From Candidatus Hodarchaeota archaeon (GTDB taxonomy: Archaea; Asgardarchaeota; Heimdallarchaeia; Hodarchaeales; Hodarchaeaceae): DNA of 5,432 nucleotides. The notes under the pieces were generated by a model, which was given only the letters and a program-made list of their open reading frames with translations, was not told the DNA's origin and did no database searches. Of this stretch, positions 1 to 5,431 are shown piece after piece; within the stretch, counting starts at the first letter, position 1; each line of letters starts with the position of its first letter. The stretch spans positions 1 to 5,432 of the forward strand of contig JAUUVJ010000314.1 of the NCBI GenBank assembly GCA_030589605.1, in the 5' to 3' direction. A program made the translations under genes and the position numbers.

Positions 1-934
1 GAGGGGAAAGTTCTGTTATCATTGATTGTTTTATTGGGAAGATACTAACTTGAGCTTTTCTCACATGTTCAAATTCGATTCTTTGAGTATTTTTTTGTTG
101 TTCGGCTATTTTAGCTGATCGCCATAGGAGTTCAATTGCATAACGAGCATCTCCATTTTCATGCGCAATAGCGGCAATTGTTTTGAGAATGTTTTCTGAA
201 AAAGAATTGACATACAATCCATGTTGGGCTCGATTTAGTAAAATATCAAATAATTGATCCTTATGATAGGATTCAAATATTATCGTTTTTTGTGATAATG
301 ATGATTTAAGAGCTAAATCTAAAAGATTATGAAATATTGGATTTCTAGTTACTAGAATCAGTGATATTTGAACATTTTCATCGTTATCTTGCCTTTCATA
401 ATACCTAATCAATGAATATAGCACATCCTGTTCCTTTGTATGCGAAATAAGATAATCTATCTCATCTAAGCATATTAACATACTCTGCTTCCGTTCTTCT
501 AGTACTTTGATCAGGTAAGATAGCAATTCATCTGTACTAAAACCACGAATAGGAAAAGCAGGAACAAGTTTCTGTAGAATTGAGGTAAAAATAAGATACC
601 AAGATCTTTGACGACGGCAATTGATATGGAAAAAAACAATATTAGCTGTGTATGAATCCAAATTTTCACTGCAGTACTTTTCTAAGGTTTCTCCAAACTT
701 TTTTACTAGAACTGTCTTACCCATCCCTACTGGACCTTGGATTACTATTTGTTTCCCTACATTGCTAGAATTTTTAGAAATAACCGATTTAAAATGAGTA
801 GCTAATAATTTTAATTCTTCTTCACGATGAATTAAACATTCTGGAATATAATTTGGTTCAAATGCCTTCTCATTTCTAATTATTTCGTTTTTCTGGTCGA
901 AAAATTTAAGCATATCGAATTTTGAATCATCCAA
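1..934 (-). CDS. Orc1/Cdc6-family AAA+ initiator ATPase, partial (C-terminus beyond left edge)
   Basis: Archaeal Orc1/Cdc6 proteins bind origin DNA and help load the MCM helicase. No stop codon is reached, so 311 residues are visible; the family usually has about 380-420, and the missing part is the winged-helix DNA-binding domain. Visible motifs: the N-terminal segment ending YIPE...HREEEL (residues 29-41), Walker A GPVGMGKT (67-74), Walker B LICLDEID (153-160), a KSSL box VII region (210-213) followed by the family's SYxxxQLxDIL pattern (222-232), and sensor 2 GDAR (261-264). I chose TTG at 934 because GGCGGTGAT, a strong Shine-Dalgarno match, lies 7 nt upstream and a stop precedes it in frame; ATG at 913 is the alternative. 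Oddities: the Arg expected in box VII is Ala208, and the usual sensor-1 ISNDL region reads VTRNP (195-199). It may be an accessory paralog rather than the main initiator. Family call is secure; exact role is not. Confidence 0.9.
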   Translation of the reverse strand, partial: MDDSKFDMLKFFDQKNEIIRNEKAFEPNYIPECLIHREEELKLLATHFKSVISKNSSNVGKQIVIQGPVGMGKTVLVKKFGETLEKYCSENLDSYTANIVFFHINCRRQRSWYLIFTSILQKLVPAFPIRGFSTDELLSYLIKVLEERKQSMLICLDEIDYLISHTKEQDVLYSLIRYYERQDNDENVQISLILVTRNPIFHNLLDLALKSSLSQKTIIFESYHKDQLFDILLNRAQHGLYVNSFSENILKTIAAIAHENGDARYAIELLWRSAKIAEQQKNTQRIEFEHVRKAQVSIFPIKQSMITELSP

Positions 935-941
935 TTAATAT

Positions 942-950
942 ATCACCGCC
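942..950 (-). promoter_or_regulatory. Ribosome binding site deciding the orc1/cdc6 start
   Basis: On the minus strand this reads GGCGGTGAT, one mismatch from the anti-16S complement GGAGGTGAT. It sits 7 nt before the TTG at 934. It supports TTG over the in-frame ATG at 913, which has no purine-rich element at the right distance. Confidence 0.6.
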
Positions 951-972
951 AAATGGCTATCAATGATCCTTT

Positions 973-1046
973 TTACATCCTTACATCATAATAAGGAGAA
1001 TTGGGTAATTTCAATCCTTGTTAACAAAGAAACTTTGATGATGTAA
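973..1046. repeat. TTACATC repeat cluster and TTGTTAACAA palindrome upstream of orc1/cdc6
   Basis: TTACATC occurs twice in direct orientation (973-979 and 981-987) and once inverted (1040-1046). The second and third copies extend to a 9-bp perfect inverted pair, TTACATCAT at 981-989 and ATGATGTAA at 1038-1046. Between them is the 10-bp perfect palindrome TTGTTAACAA (1018-1027). The cluster lies 39-112 nt upstream of the initiator start, where an operator, a promoter or an origin-type binding cluster would be expected. Function is inferred only from position and symmetry; it does not match the classic archaeal ORB sequence. Confidence 0.4.
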
Positions 1047-1122
1047 AGAATCAGATAAGAATAATTCGGATTTCTGCAAATTGTAGTCAATCATTTCTTA
1101 GGTATATTTAAAGCTCTGATTT

Positions 1123-1230
1123 TTAACAGCCCTTCTTCCCTATTTTATTATATCCTAGTCTATAATCAAAACCTAGTATCATAGAAGGAACTTTAATTGT
1201 GAAATTTCCTATTCTTTGGACTTTAAAAGA
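1123..1230 (-). pseudogene. Short coding-like open stretch, possible gene remnant
   Basis: This is a 35-codon stretch between a TAG (1231-1233) and a TAA (1123-1125). It has protein-like composition, including a VPSMILGFDYRLGY segment followed by a basic KIGKKGC end. An internal ATG would leave only 19 residues and has no clear ribosome binding site. It could be the far end of the decayed gene seen at 1419-1808 or a chance open frame. I do not recognise the family. Confidence 0.2.
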
Positions 1231-1418
1231 CTATAATTAAGATGTGACGCTTTTATATATATAAATATCTTAATAGAACTGGAAATATGATTTTTACAAG
1301 GATATTTAACGCCCTTTAGAAAATTAATCAGAAATTTGAACAATTTTTAGGAAACAAGGCAATTTTCACTAGTTTAAGTAATCCAGTAAGAGATAACTGA
1401 AAATGACAGAATGGAATT

Positions 1419-1808
1419 TTAGTCTAAAATATTAGAATCTCTGAAGCTGAGGCCCCTTATACTTAAAAAACAATGATCTAAGATTTTTTTAGCATCTTCT
1501 GATTATATTTACTTATGAGAAAATCCGACTAAATTTTGGAATAAACCAGAAATGTCTTAGCTTCTGTTTCTAAAAAGGAATACGTAAGTTGATTCACTAG
1601 AAAAGGAGGTTTTTCCACTCCACGACGCCTTTACCCACTTAAAACTTCATTAAATCGTTTTCCACGTTTATGGAAATTTTTATTGAGAAATTTAAACTCT
1701 TTTTCAATCAAACCTGCACCAAAACTGATAACTAACCGGCCTTCAGGTTCCTAATTTTCTTTGAAAATCATATTTTACTTCGCTATTTGAAACTTCAGTG
1801 AGGATTAT
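1419..1808 (-). pseudogene. Decayed, frameshifted protein gene remnant of unknown family
   Basis: Four coding-like pieces follow one another on the minus strand. A 21-codon piece (1746-1808) ends in KYDFQRKLGT. A frameshift leads to a 39-codon piece (1634-1750) containing PEGRLVISFGAGLIEKEF and HKRGKRFNEVL. After an in-frame TAA (1631-1633) the same frame stays open for 33 codons (1532-1630), with LTYSFLETEAKTFLVYSKI, up to TAG at 1529-1531. A further shift gives 27 codons starting SEDAKKILDH (1422-1502). Amino-acid composition is protein-like, and the pieces run in consistent order and strand, as expected for an old gene broken by stops and frameshifts. It lies downstream of the GH4 gene in the same direction and may have belonged to its operon. 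Chance open frames in AT-rich DNA remain possible. Confidence 0.35.
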
Positions 1809-1818
1809 CTAGATTAAA

Positions 1819-1830
1819 ACACTAAAGTGT
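1819..1830 (-). terminator. Weak hairpin with T-run after the GH4 gene
   Basis: On the minus strand ACACT-TT-AGTGT is followed by TTTT, 11 nt beyond the GH4 stop codon. The two-base loop is too tight for the full stem, so only part would form. Position fits a terminator but the structure is poor. Confidence 0.25.
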
Positions 1831-1841
1831 GAACCATACAT

Positions 1842-3212
1842 CTAATCAGAAAAAAATTGTGGTAAATGCTTCTTGTGTACTGTCAGGTATTCATCATACA
1901 TTTGCTCTGCGATGGATAAATCAGGAAGCATTAAGGCAAACGCTTGAAGAGCAAGTTCACGATCTCCTGTTATAGAGGAATTTGTTATTAACTTTGCAAT
2001 TGAGATTTCTCTTTGACAGAGGGAGGCAATCGCTTCAGGTAACCTACCCACTTTCATGCCTGAAACTCTATATGAGTTTATATAAGCGGGTACTTCAACA
2101 ATCGCATCATCTGGAAGATTCGTGATTGCTCCTTGATTGGGAATATTTACTAGTGGTTCGTATGCATTCGCATTTGTAAGCATTTCCCCAATAATTGCAT
2201 CAGCTCTTTCCGTAGGATCGGGTTGAATATCTAATGCTCTTTTACCCGTAATGATTTCATTAATCTGTTTCCACATGTTTTTACGTAGTCTCTTCCCACG
2301 TTTGAAGTCATACAATTGAATCCGATATTTTTCCCAATTCTCTTTTAGAAAAGTATATGGTAAGTATTCAGCGAGATGGCAATCTCCAGGAACGGGTAGT
2401 AAGCCAAAAATTTTGAACATGTGCTGGGTCAGGGGTTCAAAGTTTGGATGAACATTATTAGCCTCCTGTCGTATTAAGGGATATACATCTTCATTTGTAT
2501 CTAGTCTGCGTACATCTAACATCCATGTAAAGTGATTTAATCCAGCTGCTTTGATGTCATATTCTCCTGCTGCTTCAACGATAAACTCAGACATTATTCG
2601 TTCACTTTTATCGGTCCACTTTACTTCAAAATCGAGATTGGTAGTTATCCCCAGATCATTGGCTAGATATCTTCCTAAAATTCCGTAACCGTGCCATATT
2701 TGATGACATAAACCAATCGACTTAATCCCAGCATATTCCGCTGCGTAACCAATTCTAGGTACGGGATTGGTAAAATTAAGTAACCAGCTATTGGGGGCAA
2801 GATCATGAATATCATTCAGGATTGGCATGATAAAAGCTAATCCCCTTGCAGTTTGGCCGAATGAACCCATTAATCCATTTTCCGCATAATGGTAATAATC
2901 ATATTTTTTAGCTATTTGAAAATCCTTAAGCCAAGTTTCTTCTCTATCAATCGCTACTGAAAGAATGACAAAATCCGCATCTCTCAAGGCCTCCTTACGA
3001 TCAAGATAAGATTCAATTTTTGGGGTGGAATTCCATTCCCGCTTCATAAGCTCTCCTAATTTTTTGATTGTCTTCAGATTCTGTTCCTGAATGTCTACTA
3101 ATTTTATAGTCGTATTTTGTAGATCTTCGTGAGCAATGAGACCGCTTAAATTGATCAATCCAAAGCTTGCACTTCCTGCCCCTATTATTACAATGTTCGC
3201 ATCTGAATCCAT
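1842..3212 (-). CDS. Glycoside hydrolase family 4 (alpha-galactosidase/alpha-glucuronidase type), NAD- and Mn-dependent
   Basis: GH4 enzymes cleave glycosides by an oxidation-elimination route that needs NAD+ and a divalent metal, usually Mn2+; they are cytoplasmic. The 456-residue protein is the usual length. Residues 7-18 form the Rossmann start with GAGSASFG, and D40 ends the second strand, where the NAD ribose is bound. Family hallmarks follow: NFTNP (146-150), GLCH with the metal-ligand Cys169 (167-170), GLNHFTW with the probable second metal ligand His227 (224-230), and GDCHLAEYLP (276-285). There is no signal peptide or membrane segment. ATG at 3212 is preceded by AGAGG at 7 nt spacing. 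The truncated tail of another gene ends 33 nt upstream, so the two probably formed an operon. The Cys-to-His spacing (58) is much wider than the 29 of T. maritima AglA. The substrate cannot be read from sequence; alpha-galactosides, alpha-glucuronides or alpha-galacturonides are all possible. Confidence 0.85.
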   Translation of the reverse strand: MDSDANIVIIGAGSASFGLINLSGLIAHEDLQNTTIKLVDIQEQNLKTIKKLGELMKREWNSTPKIESYLDRKEALRDADFVILSVAIDREETWLKDFQIAKKYDYYHYAENGLMGSFGQTARGLAFIMPILNDIHDLAPNSWLLNFTNPVPRIGYAAEYAGIKSIGLCHQIWHGYGILGRYLANDLGITTNLDFEVKWTDKSERIMSEFIVEAAGEYDIKAAGLNHFTWMLDVRRLDTNEDVYPLIRQEANNVHPNFEPLTQHMFKIFGLLPVPGDCHLAEYLPYTFLKENWEKYRIQLYDFKRGKRLRKNMWKQINEIITGKRALDIQPDPTERADAIIGEMLTNANAYEPLVNIPNQGAITNLPDDAIVEVPAYINSYRVSGMKVGRLPEAIASLCQREISIAKLITNSSITGDRELALQAFALMLPDLSIAEQMYDEYLTVHKKHLPQFFSD

Positions 3213-3219
3213 TAGAAAG

Positions 3220-3224
3220 CCTCT
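3220..3224 (-). promoter_or_regulatory. Ribosome binding site of the GH4 gene
   Basis: AGAGG on the minus strand, 7 nt before the ATG at 3212. It lies in the short gap after the stop codon of the truncated upstream gene, as in an archaeal operon. Confidence 0.45.
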
Positions 3225-3245
3225 GATTAAAGGGACATTGATTTC

Positions 3246-3419
3246 CTAGTTGTAGGAATAATTCCAACTAACCTCTTTTAGATTAATATTCTCTCGAATG
3301 ATGAGTAAGTCACCATTGGAGAGAAATGACGGAGCTGGCCCATAAGCATTTAATTTCTGAGCCAAATGTTTTTCTATGTCATCAAAACAAGAAACACACT
3401 CGTTAGAAAATGGATTTCG
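3246..3419 (-). pseudogene. C-terminal tail of a truncated gene upstream of the GH4 gene
   Basis: The minus strand is open for 57 codons from just after a TGA (3420-3422) to a TAG (3246-3248). The tail has no Met codon and no plausible start, but its composition is strongly protein-like: FDDIEKHLAQKLNAYGPAP, then SNGDLLIIRENINLKEVSW. It ends 33 nt before the GH4 start with a ribosome binding site in between, the spacing of an operon pair. Its upstream end overlaps the plus-strand transposase fragment, so the first 10 or so codons probably read through foreign DNA. No continuation of the frame is seen on the far side of the transposase fragment, so the N-terminal part is lost, not just interrupted. 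I do not recognise the family; a sugar-related enzyme would fit the neighbour. Confidence 0.5.
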
Positions 3420-3738
3420 TCACTATCCATCACGAATAGTTCAAGTTTTTAAAATTACCCATCTGACCCGTATTCTTGGGAAATACATTCAAAAGATCGA
3501 TACAGACCAATACCGAAAAGAATTTACCAGTGAACAGTGGATTAAAAGTCTTTTCTTGATGCAGATTCAGAAGTTCGAAGCGGTACGACCCTTTGTTCGT
3601 CAGCTCGAGCAAAACAACTCTTGGCAAGCAATTTGTGGCTATCAGGGAAATCAAATCATCTTCGATGCTAAGCTTGAACGTCCTATTAAACATGATACTA
3701 ATCCCCTTTCTTATCTCTATCCTCCTCCAGTTCCTTAA
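3376..3738 (+). CDS. Truncated transposase, N-terminal domain only
   Basis: This 120-residue frame resembles the helical N-terminal domain of IS4/IS5-type transposases. Residues around 25-50 read HLTRILGKYIQKIDTDQY, followed by FTSEQWIKSLFLMQIQKFE and, near 72-90, VRQLEQNNSWQAICGY; this matches the family pattern in which a helix pair with a conserved Leu-rich 'lkall..ql' stretch is followed by a 'R.le.n..l...cG' segment. The catalytic DDE domain is absent: the sequence degenerates after about residue 100 into a Pro/Tyr-rich tail and stops. There is no ribosome binding site. I looked for terminal inverted repeats on both sides and found none that convince. It is probably an inactive insertion-sequence remnant. 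Exact IS family is uncertain. Confidence 0.5.
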   Translation: MSSKQETHSLENGFRHYPSRIVQVFKITHLTRILGKYIQKIDTDQYRKEFTSEQWIKSLFLMQIQKFEAVRPFVRQLEQNNSWQAICGYQGNQIIFDAKLERPIKHDTNPLSYLYPPPVP

Positions 3739-3816
3739 TTTTCTATCATCAAAAATTGTTAATCTTTTTTGTTACTATCTTCTTTTTTAGAGCGTCCTCC
3801 GCCTTATTTTTCTATC
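3723..3816 (+). repeat. Imperfect direct repeat after the transposase fragment
   Basis: Two copies share TCCTCC, a variable 1-4 nt, CCTTA, then TTTTCTATC: 3723-3747 and 3795-3816, about 70 nt apart. The first overlaps the transposase fragment's stop codon. The rest of this spacer, to 3988, is T-rich with no intact gene, apart from the next promoter. The repeat may be a small duplication left by insertion-sequence decay. Confidence 0.35.
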
Positions 3817-3928
3817 TACCACATTACTTTTCGATTTTCACTACCATTAATTATTGCCCAAGCAAAAATATATTAAAAAACGCTTAAAAACTTCTCCACT
3901 GCCTCGCTATTCAAAAAGTATTCATATG

Positions 3929-3954
3929 AAAAGTATAAAAAAGATAAATTTATA
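3929..3954 (+). promoter_or_regulatory. Archaeal TATA-box promoter of the membrane-protein gene
   Basis: Two candidate boxes lie close together: TATAAAA at 3934-3940 with a purine-rich BRE-like GAAAAG before it, and TTTATA at 3949-3954. The first would start transcripts near 3960-3965 and leave a leader of about 25 nt containing the ribosome binding site; the second would give an almost leaderless transcript. Confidence 0.5.
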
Positions 3955-3975
3955 CATTATTGATAATTCATTTAT

Positions 3976-3979
3976 GGAG
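3976..3979 (+). promoter_or_regulatory. Ribosome binding site of the membrane-protein gene
   Basis: GGAG is followed by nine A/T bases and then ATG at 3989. Spacing is normal and supports this start. Confidence 0.5.
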
Positions 3980-3988
3980 AAATAAAAA

Positions 3989-4471
3989 ATGACAGAACCT
4001 ACAAAAGAGGCTAAGAAACAGCCTCCTAAACCGAAAGATTATATTATCGTACGAGGGTATCCAGAAACTCTATTCTTCTATCCAAGTATGATTGTTTCAT
4101 TTATAGCCTTCTTAGTCGCAATTCTTCCTCCATTCGATACAAATACAGAATTTAACGCTCTAATCGGAACATTATTCTTTGCTGTATTTGCTTTCAATTT
4201 TATCATTGTCGCTTTTGATTTTGGTGTTGGAAAAACTGCTATAATTGCATTTGGGGTAATTATTCTAGTTTTAGCGTCTATTATCCTTCAAGATGTACTT
4301 AATTTAGAGATGGGCGGATTTTCTATTCCAGAAATAACTGCCTCTAAGGAGTTCTACTTTTTCTTTTCTTTATTGGTCGGCCTACATCTGATTCTTATCT
4401 GGATTTACAGTCGGTTAGATTATTGGATGATATCTCCTACAGAAATCTATCATCATCGTGGCATTCTGTGA
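3989..4471 (+). CDS. Four-TM membrane protein, cut short by in-frame TGA before its PH-like domain
   Basis: The 160-residue product starts with a charged, Pro/Lys-rich cytoplasmic segment (1-17) and a GYPETLFFYPS motif (23-33). Four hydrophobic helices follow, near 28-48, 56-78, 83-104 and 122-143. The last helix runs into RLDYWMISPTEIYHHRGIL, which resembles the first strands of a bacterial/archaeal PH-like (bPH2-type) domain. Translation then meets TGA at codon 161, in the middle of that domain, although the same frame stays open and protein-like for 71 more codons. ATG at 3989 is supported by a GGAG and a TATA box. No catalytic residues are seen; such proteins are small membrane proteins of unknown role. 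The gene stands alone on the plus strand and converges with the nucleotidyltransferase gene. Membrane topology is secure, the PH-like assignment moderate. Confidence 0.7.
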   Translation: MTEPTKEAKKQPPKPKDYIIVRGYPETLFFYPSMIVSFIAFLVAILPPFDTNTEFNALIGTLFFAVFAFNFIIVAFDFGVGKTAIIAFGVIILVLASIILQDVLNLEMGGFSIPEITASKEFYFFFSLLVGLHLILIWIYSRLDYWMISPTEIYHHRGIL

Positions 4472-4687
4472 GATGAAAGACGTTTTGGTAACGCTCAACA
4501 TGCTCATATAGAAAAAACTACCCCTGATATTTTTGAAAAGATGCTTTTCTTAAGCGGAGATCTGTTCATAAAACCTGAAACCGATCCACATATCTTTCGT
4601 ATTGCCAATGTCTTTAAAATAAATTCTAAAGAGAAAGAAATCAGACAAATCCTTTCATACGTTCCTGATAAACGTTTAGATGTTTAA
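4472..4687 (+). pseudogene. Detached C-terminal half of the PH-like domain of the membrane protein
   Basis: Directly after the TGA the same reading frame continues for 71 codons to TAA at 4685-4687. It reads DERRFGNAQHAHIEK, then TTPDIFEKMLFLSGDLFI, then FRIANVFKINSKEKEIRQIL. This is what should follow the RGIL turn: a further strand, the 'sGdl.i' strand pair, and the closing amphipathic helix with an INxKEKEI motif. The intact protein would be 232 residues. A terminator hairpin overlaps this distal stop, not the TGA, which argues that 4687 is the original gene end. A one-base change (from GGA, CGA or TGG, for example) explains the TGA. Sequencing error is the main alternative. Confidence 0.6.
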
Positions 4688-4731
4688 ACGTTCTTTTTTC
4701 ATTTTTTTATCTTCTTTCTTTTTTTTTTGTC
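4671..4731 (+). terminator. Hairpin plus T-tract terminator
   Basis: AACGTTTA (4671-4678), a six-base loop, and TAAACGTT (4685-4692) form a perfect 8-bp stem that contains the TAA stop codon. T-runs of 6, 7 and 10 follow at 4694-4699, 4702-4708 and 4719-4728. T-rich tracts alone terminate transcription in many archaea. The T-tract serves the plus strand only; the stem itself is symmetric and might also affect the convergent minus-strand transcript. Confidence 0.65.
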
Positions 4732-4756
4732 ATTTCAGACTATCTTTTCAAAGAAC

Positions 4757-5431
4757 TCACTTTATGACAGATCCAGGAGGTATTATTTTTTCCGATGTAA
4801 TAATTACTCCAGCTGATAATACTGTATTTGATCCTATTGTACAACCAGGTCCAATAACTCCCCCTAATTTATGGTATTCTCTTCCTTTTATTAACTTTGA
4901 AATCCTTCTTTTATCATCATCCTCTAATATATTTCTAGTAGTAACACCTGAACCGAGATTAACATTTTCTCCAATGACACTATCACCAACAAAAGATAAA
5001 CGACCGATTTTTGTTCCTGGTTGTATGATAGAATTTTTTACTTCAACTGAATAACCAATTACACAATCACGTTCTATGCTTGTATGATCTCTAATTAGAC
5101 TATTTGTTCCTATATAGCTGTTTTTTCCAATATAACAAGGACCAATTATTACTGCATTATTATCAATTACCACGTTTTCCTCAATCAATGCAACACCAGA
5201 AATATGCGCTGAGGGTGAAATTTTAGCTGTTTTGTGGATACTGGCATATTCAAGATTTTTAAATATGCTTTTATTTGCTGCAAGCATATCCCATGGATAG
5301 CCAACATCGATCCACTCATCTTGCCAAACTGAAGCGCAGATTCTTCGTTGTTCTTTTAATAATCTAGCTAATGCAGTAGTGAGTTTACCTTCTTCTGCGA
5401 GAAGATCAAAAAATTCACCTGGTAAAACTGA
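4757..5431 (-). CDS. Sugar-1-phosphate nucleotidyltransferase with GlmU-like left-handed beta-helix, partial (N-terminus beyond right edge)
   Basis: The visible 224 residues are the C-terminal part of a two-domain protein. Residues 1-48 end the nucleotidyltransferase domain; EWIDVGYPWDML (39-50) is the typical exit from that domain. From about 70 on come hexapeptide repeats such as AHISGV, NVVIDN, CYIGKN and SYIGTN, forming a left-handed beta-helix. FVGDSVIGENVNLGSG (147-162) and TRN (165-167) match the acetyltransferase part of archaeal bifunctional GlmU-like enzymes. Complete relatives make UDP-sugars or GDP-mannose for surface glycans and have about 400 residues. The Met at 5287 is internal, because the frame is open and conserved upstream to the edge. 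Oddity: GRLSF (143-147) stands where GHLTY is found in E. coli GlmU, so the catalytic His (363) is Arg144 and Tyr366 is Phe147. Acetyl transfer is therefore doubtful. Substrate is unknown. Confidence 0.85.
   Translation of the reverse strand, partial: SVLPGEFFDLLAEEGKLTTALARLLKEQRRICASVWQDEWIDVGYPWDMLAANKSIFKNLEYASIHKTAKISPSAHISGVALIEENVVIDNNAVIIGPCYIGKNSYIGTNSLIRDHTSIERDCVIGYSVEVKNSIIQPGTKIGRLSFVGDSVIGENVNLGSGVTTRNILEDDDKRRISKLIKGREYHKLGGVIGPGCTIGSNTVLSAGVIITSEKIIPPGSVIK

Larger units (their letters stand above)
935..1841. other. Spacer of about 0.9 kb without an intact gene
   Basis: The spacer separates two minus-strand genes. From the left it holds the initiator's ribosome binding site, the TTACATC cluster, very AT-rich sequence with a run of TATA steps near 1253-1268, and then several short minus-strand open stretches that look like broken coding sequence. 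No tRNA, rRNA or full-length protein gene was found on either strand. Confidence 0.6.

Noticed and set aside
1608..1675. Two TTTTCCAC motifs resembling part of an archaeal ORB origin element
   Set aside because: The match is short, lacks the G-run of the ORB consensus, and one copy falls inside the coding-like KRGKRF segment; it is also over 650 nt from the initiator gene.
3013..3267. Minus-strand frame of 84 codons overlapping the GH4 start
   Set aside because: Shadow of the GH4 N-terminus, rich in Arg, Cys and Asn as expected for an off-frame reading.
3291..3323. CTCTC/GAGAG inverted repeat as an insertion-sequence end
   Set aside because: Only 5 bp with a 23-nt loop, and it lies within the protein-like tail upstream of the GH4 gene; no partner is found beyond 3738.
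3430..3693. Minus-strand open frame of 87 codons
   Set aside because: Antisense to the transposase fragment, whose plus-strand reading matches a known domain pattern.
3593..3790. Plus-strand frame of 65 codons with a hydrophobic C-terminus
   Set aside because: Overlaps the transposase fragment in another frame; its hydrophobicity comes from T-rich sequence.
4469..4687. Selenoprotein with UGA-encoded selenocysteine
   Set aside because: No SECIS-like GC-rich stem with the expected internal loop is visible downstream, and a PH-like turn is not a redox site.
4680..5054. Plus-strand open frame of 124 codons beginning MFKRSFF
   Set aside because: It is the complement of the conserved beta-helix gene; its start is made of the terminator T-tract and it has no protein-like repeats of its own.
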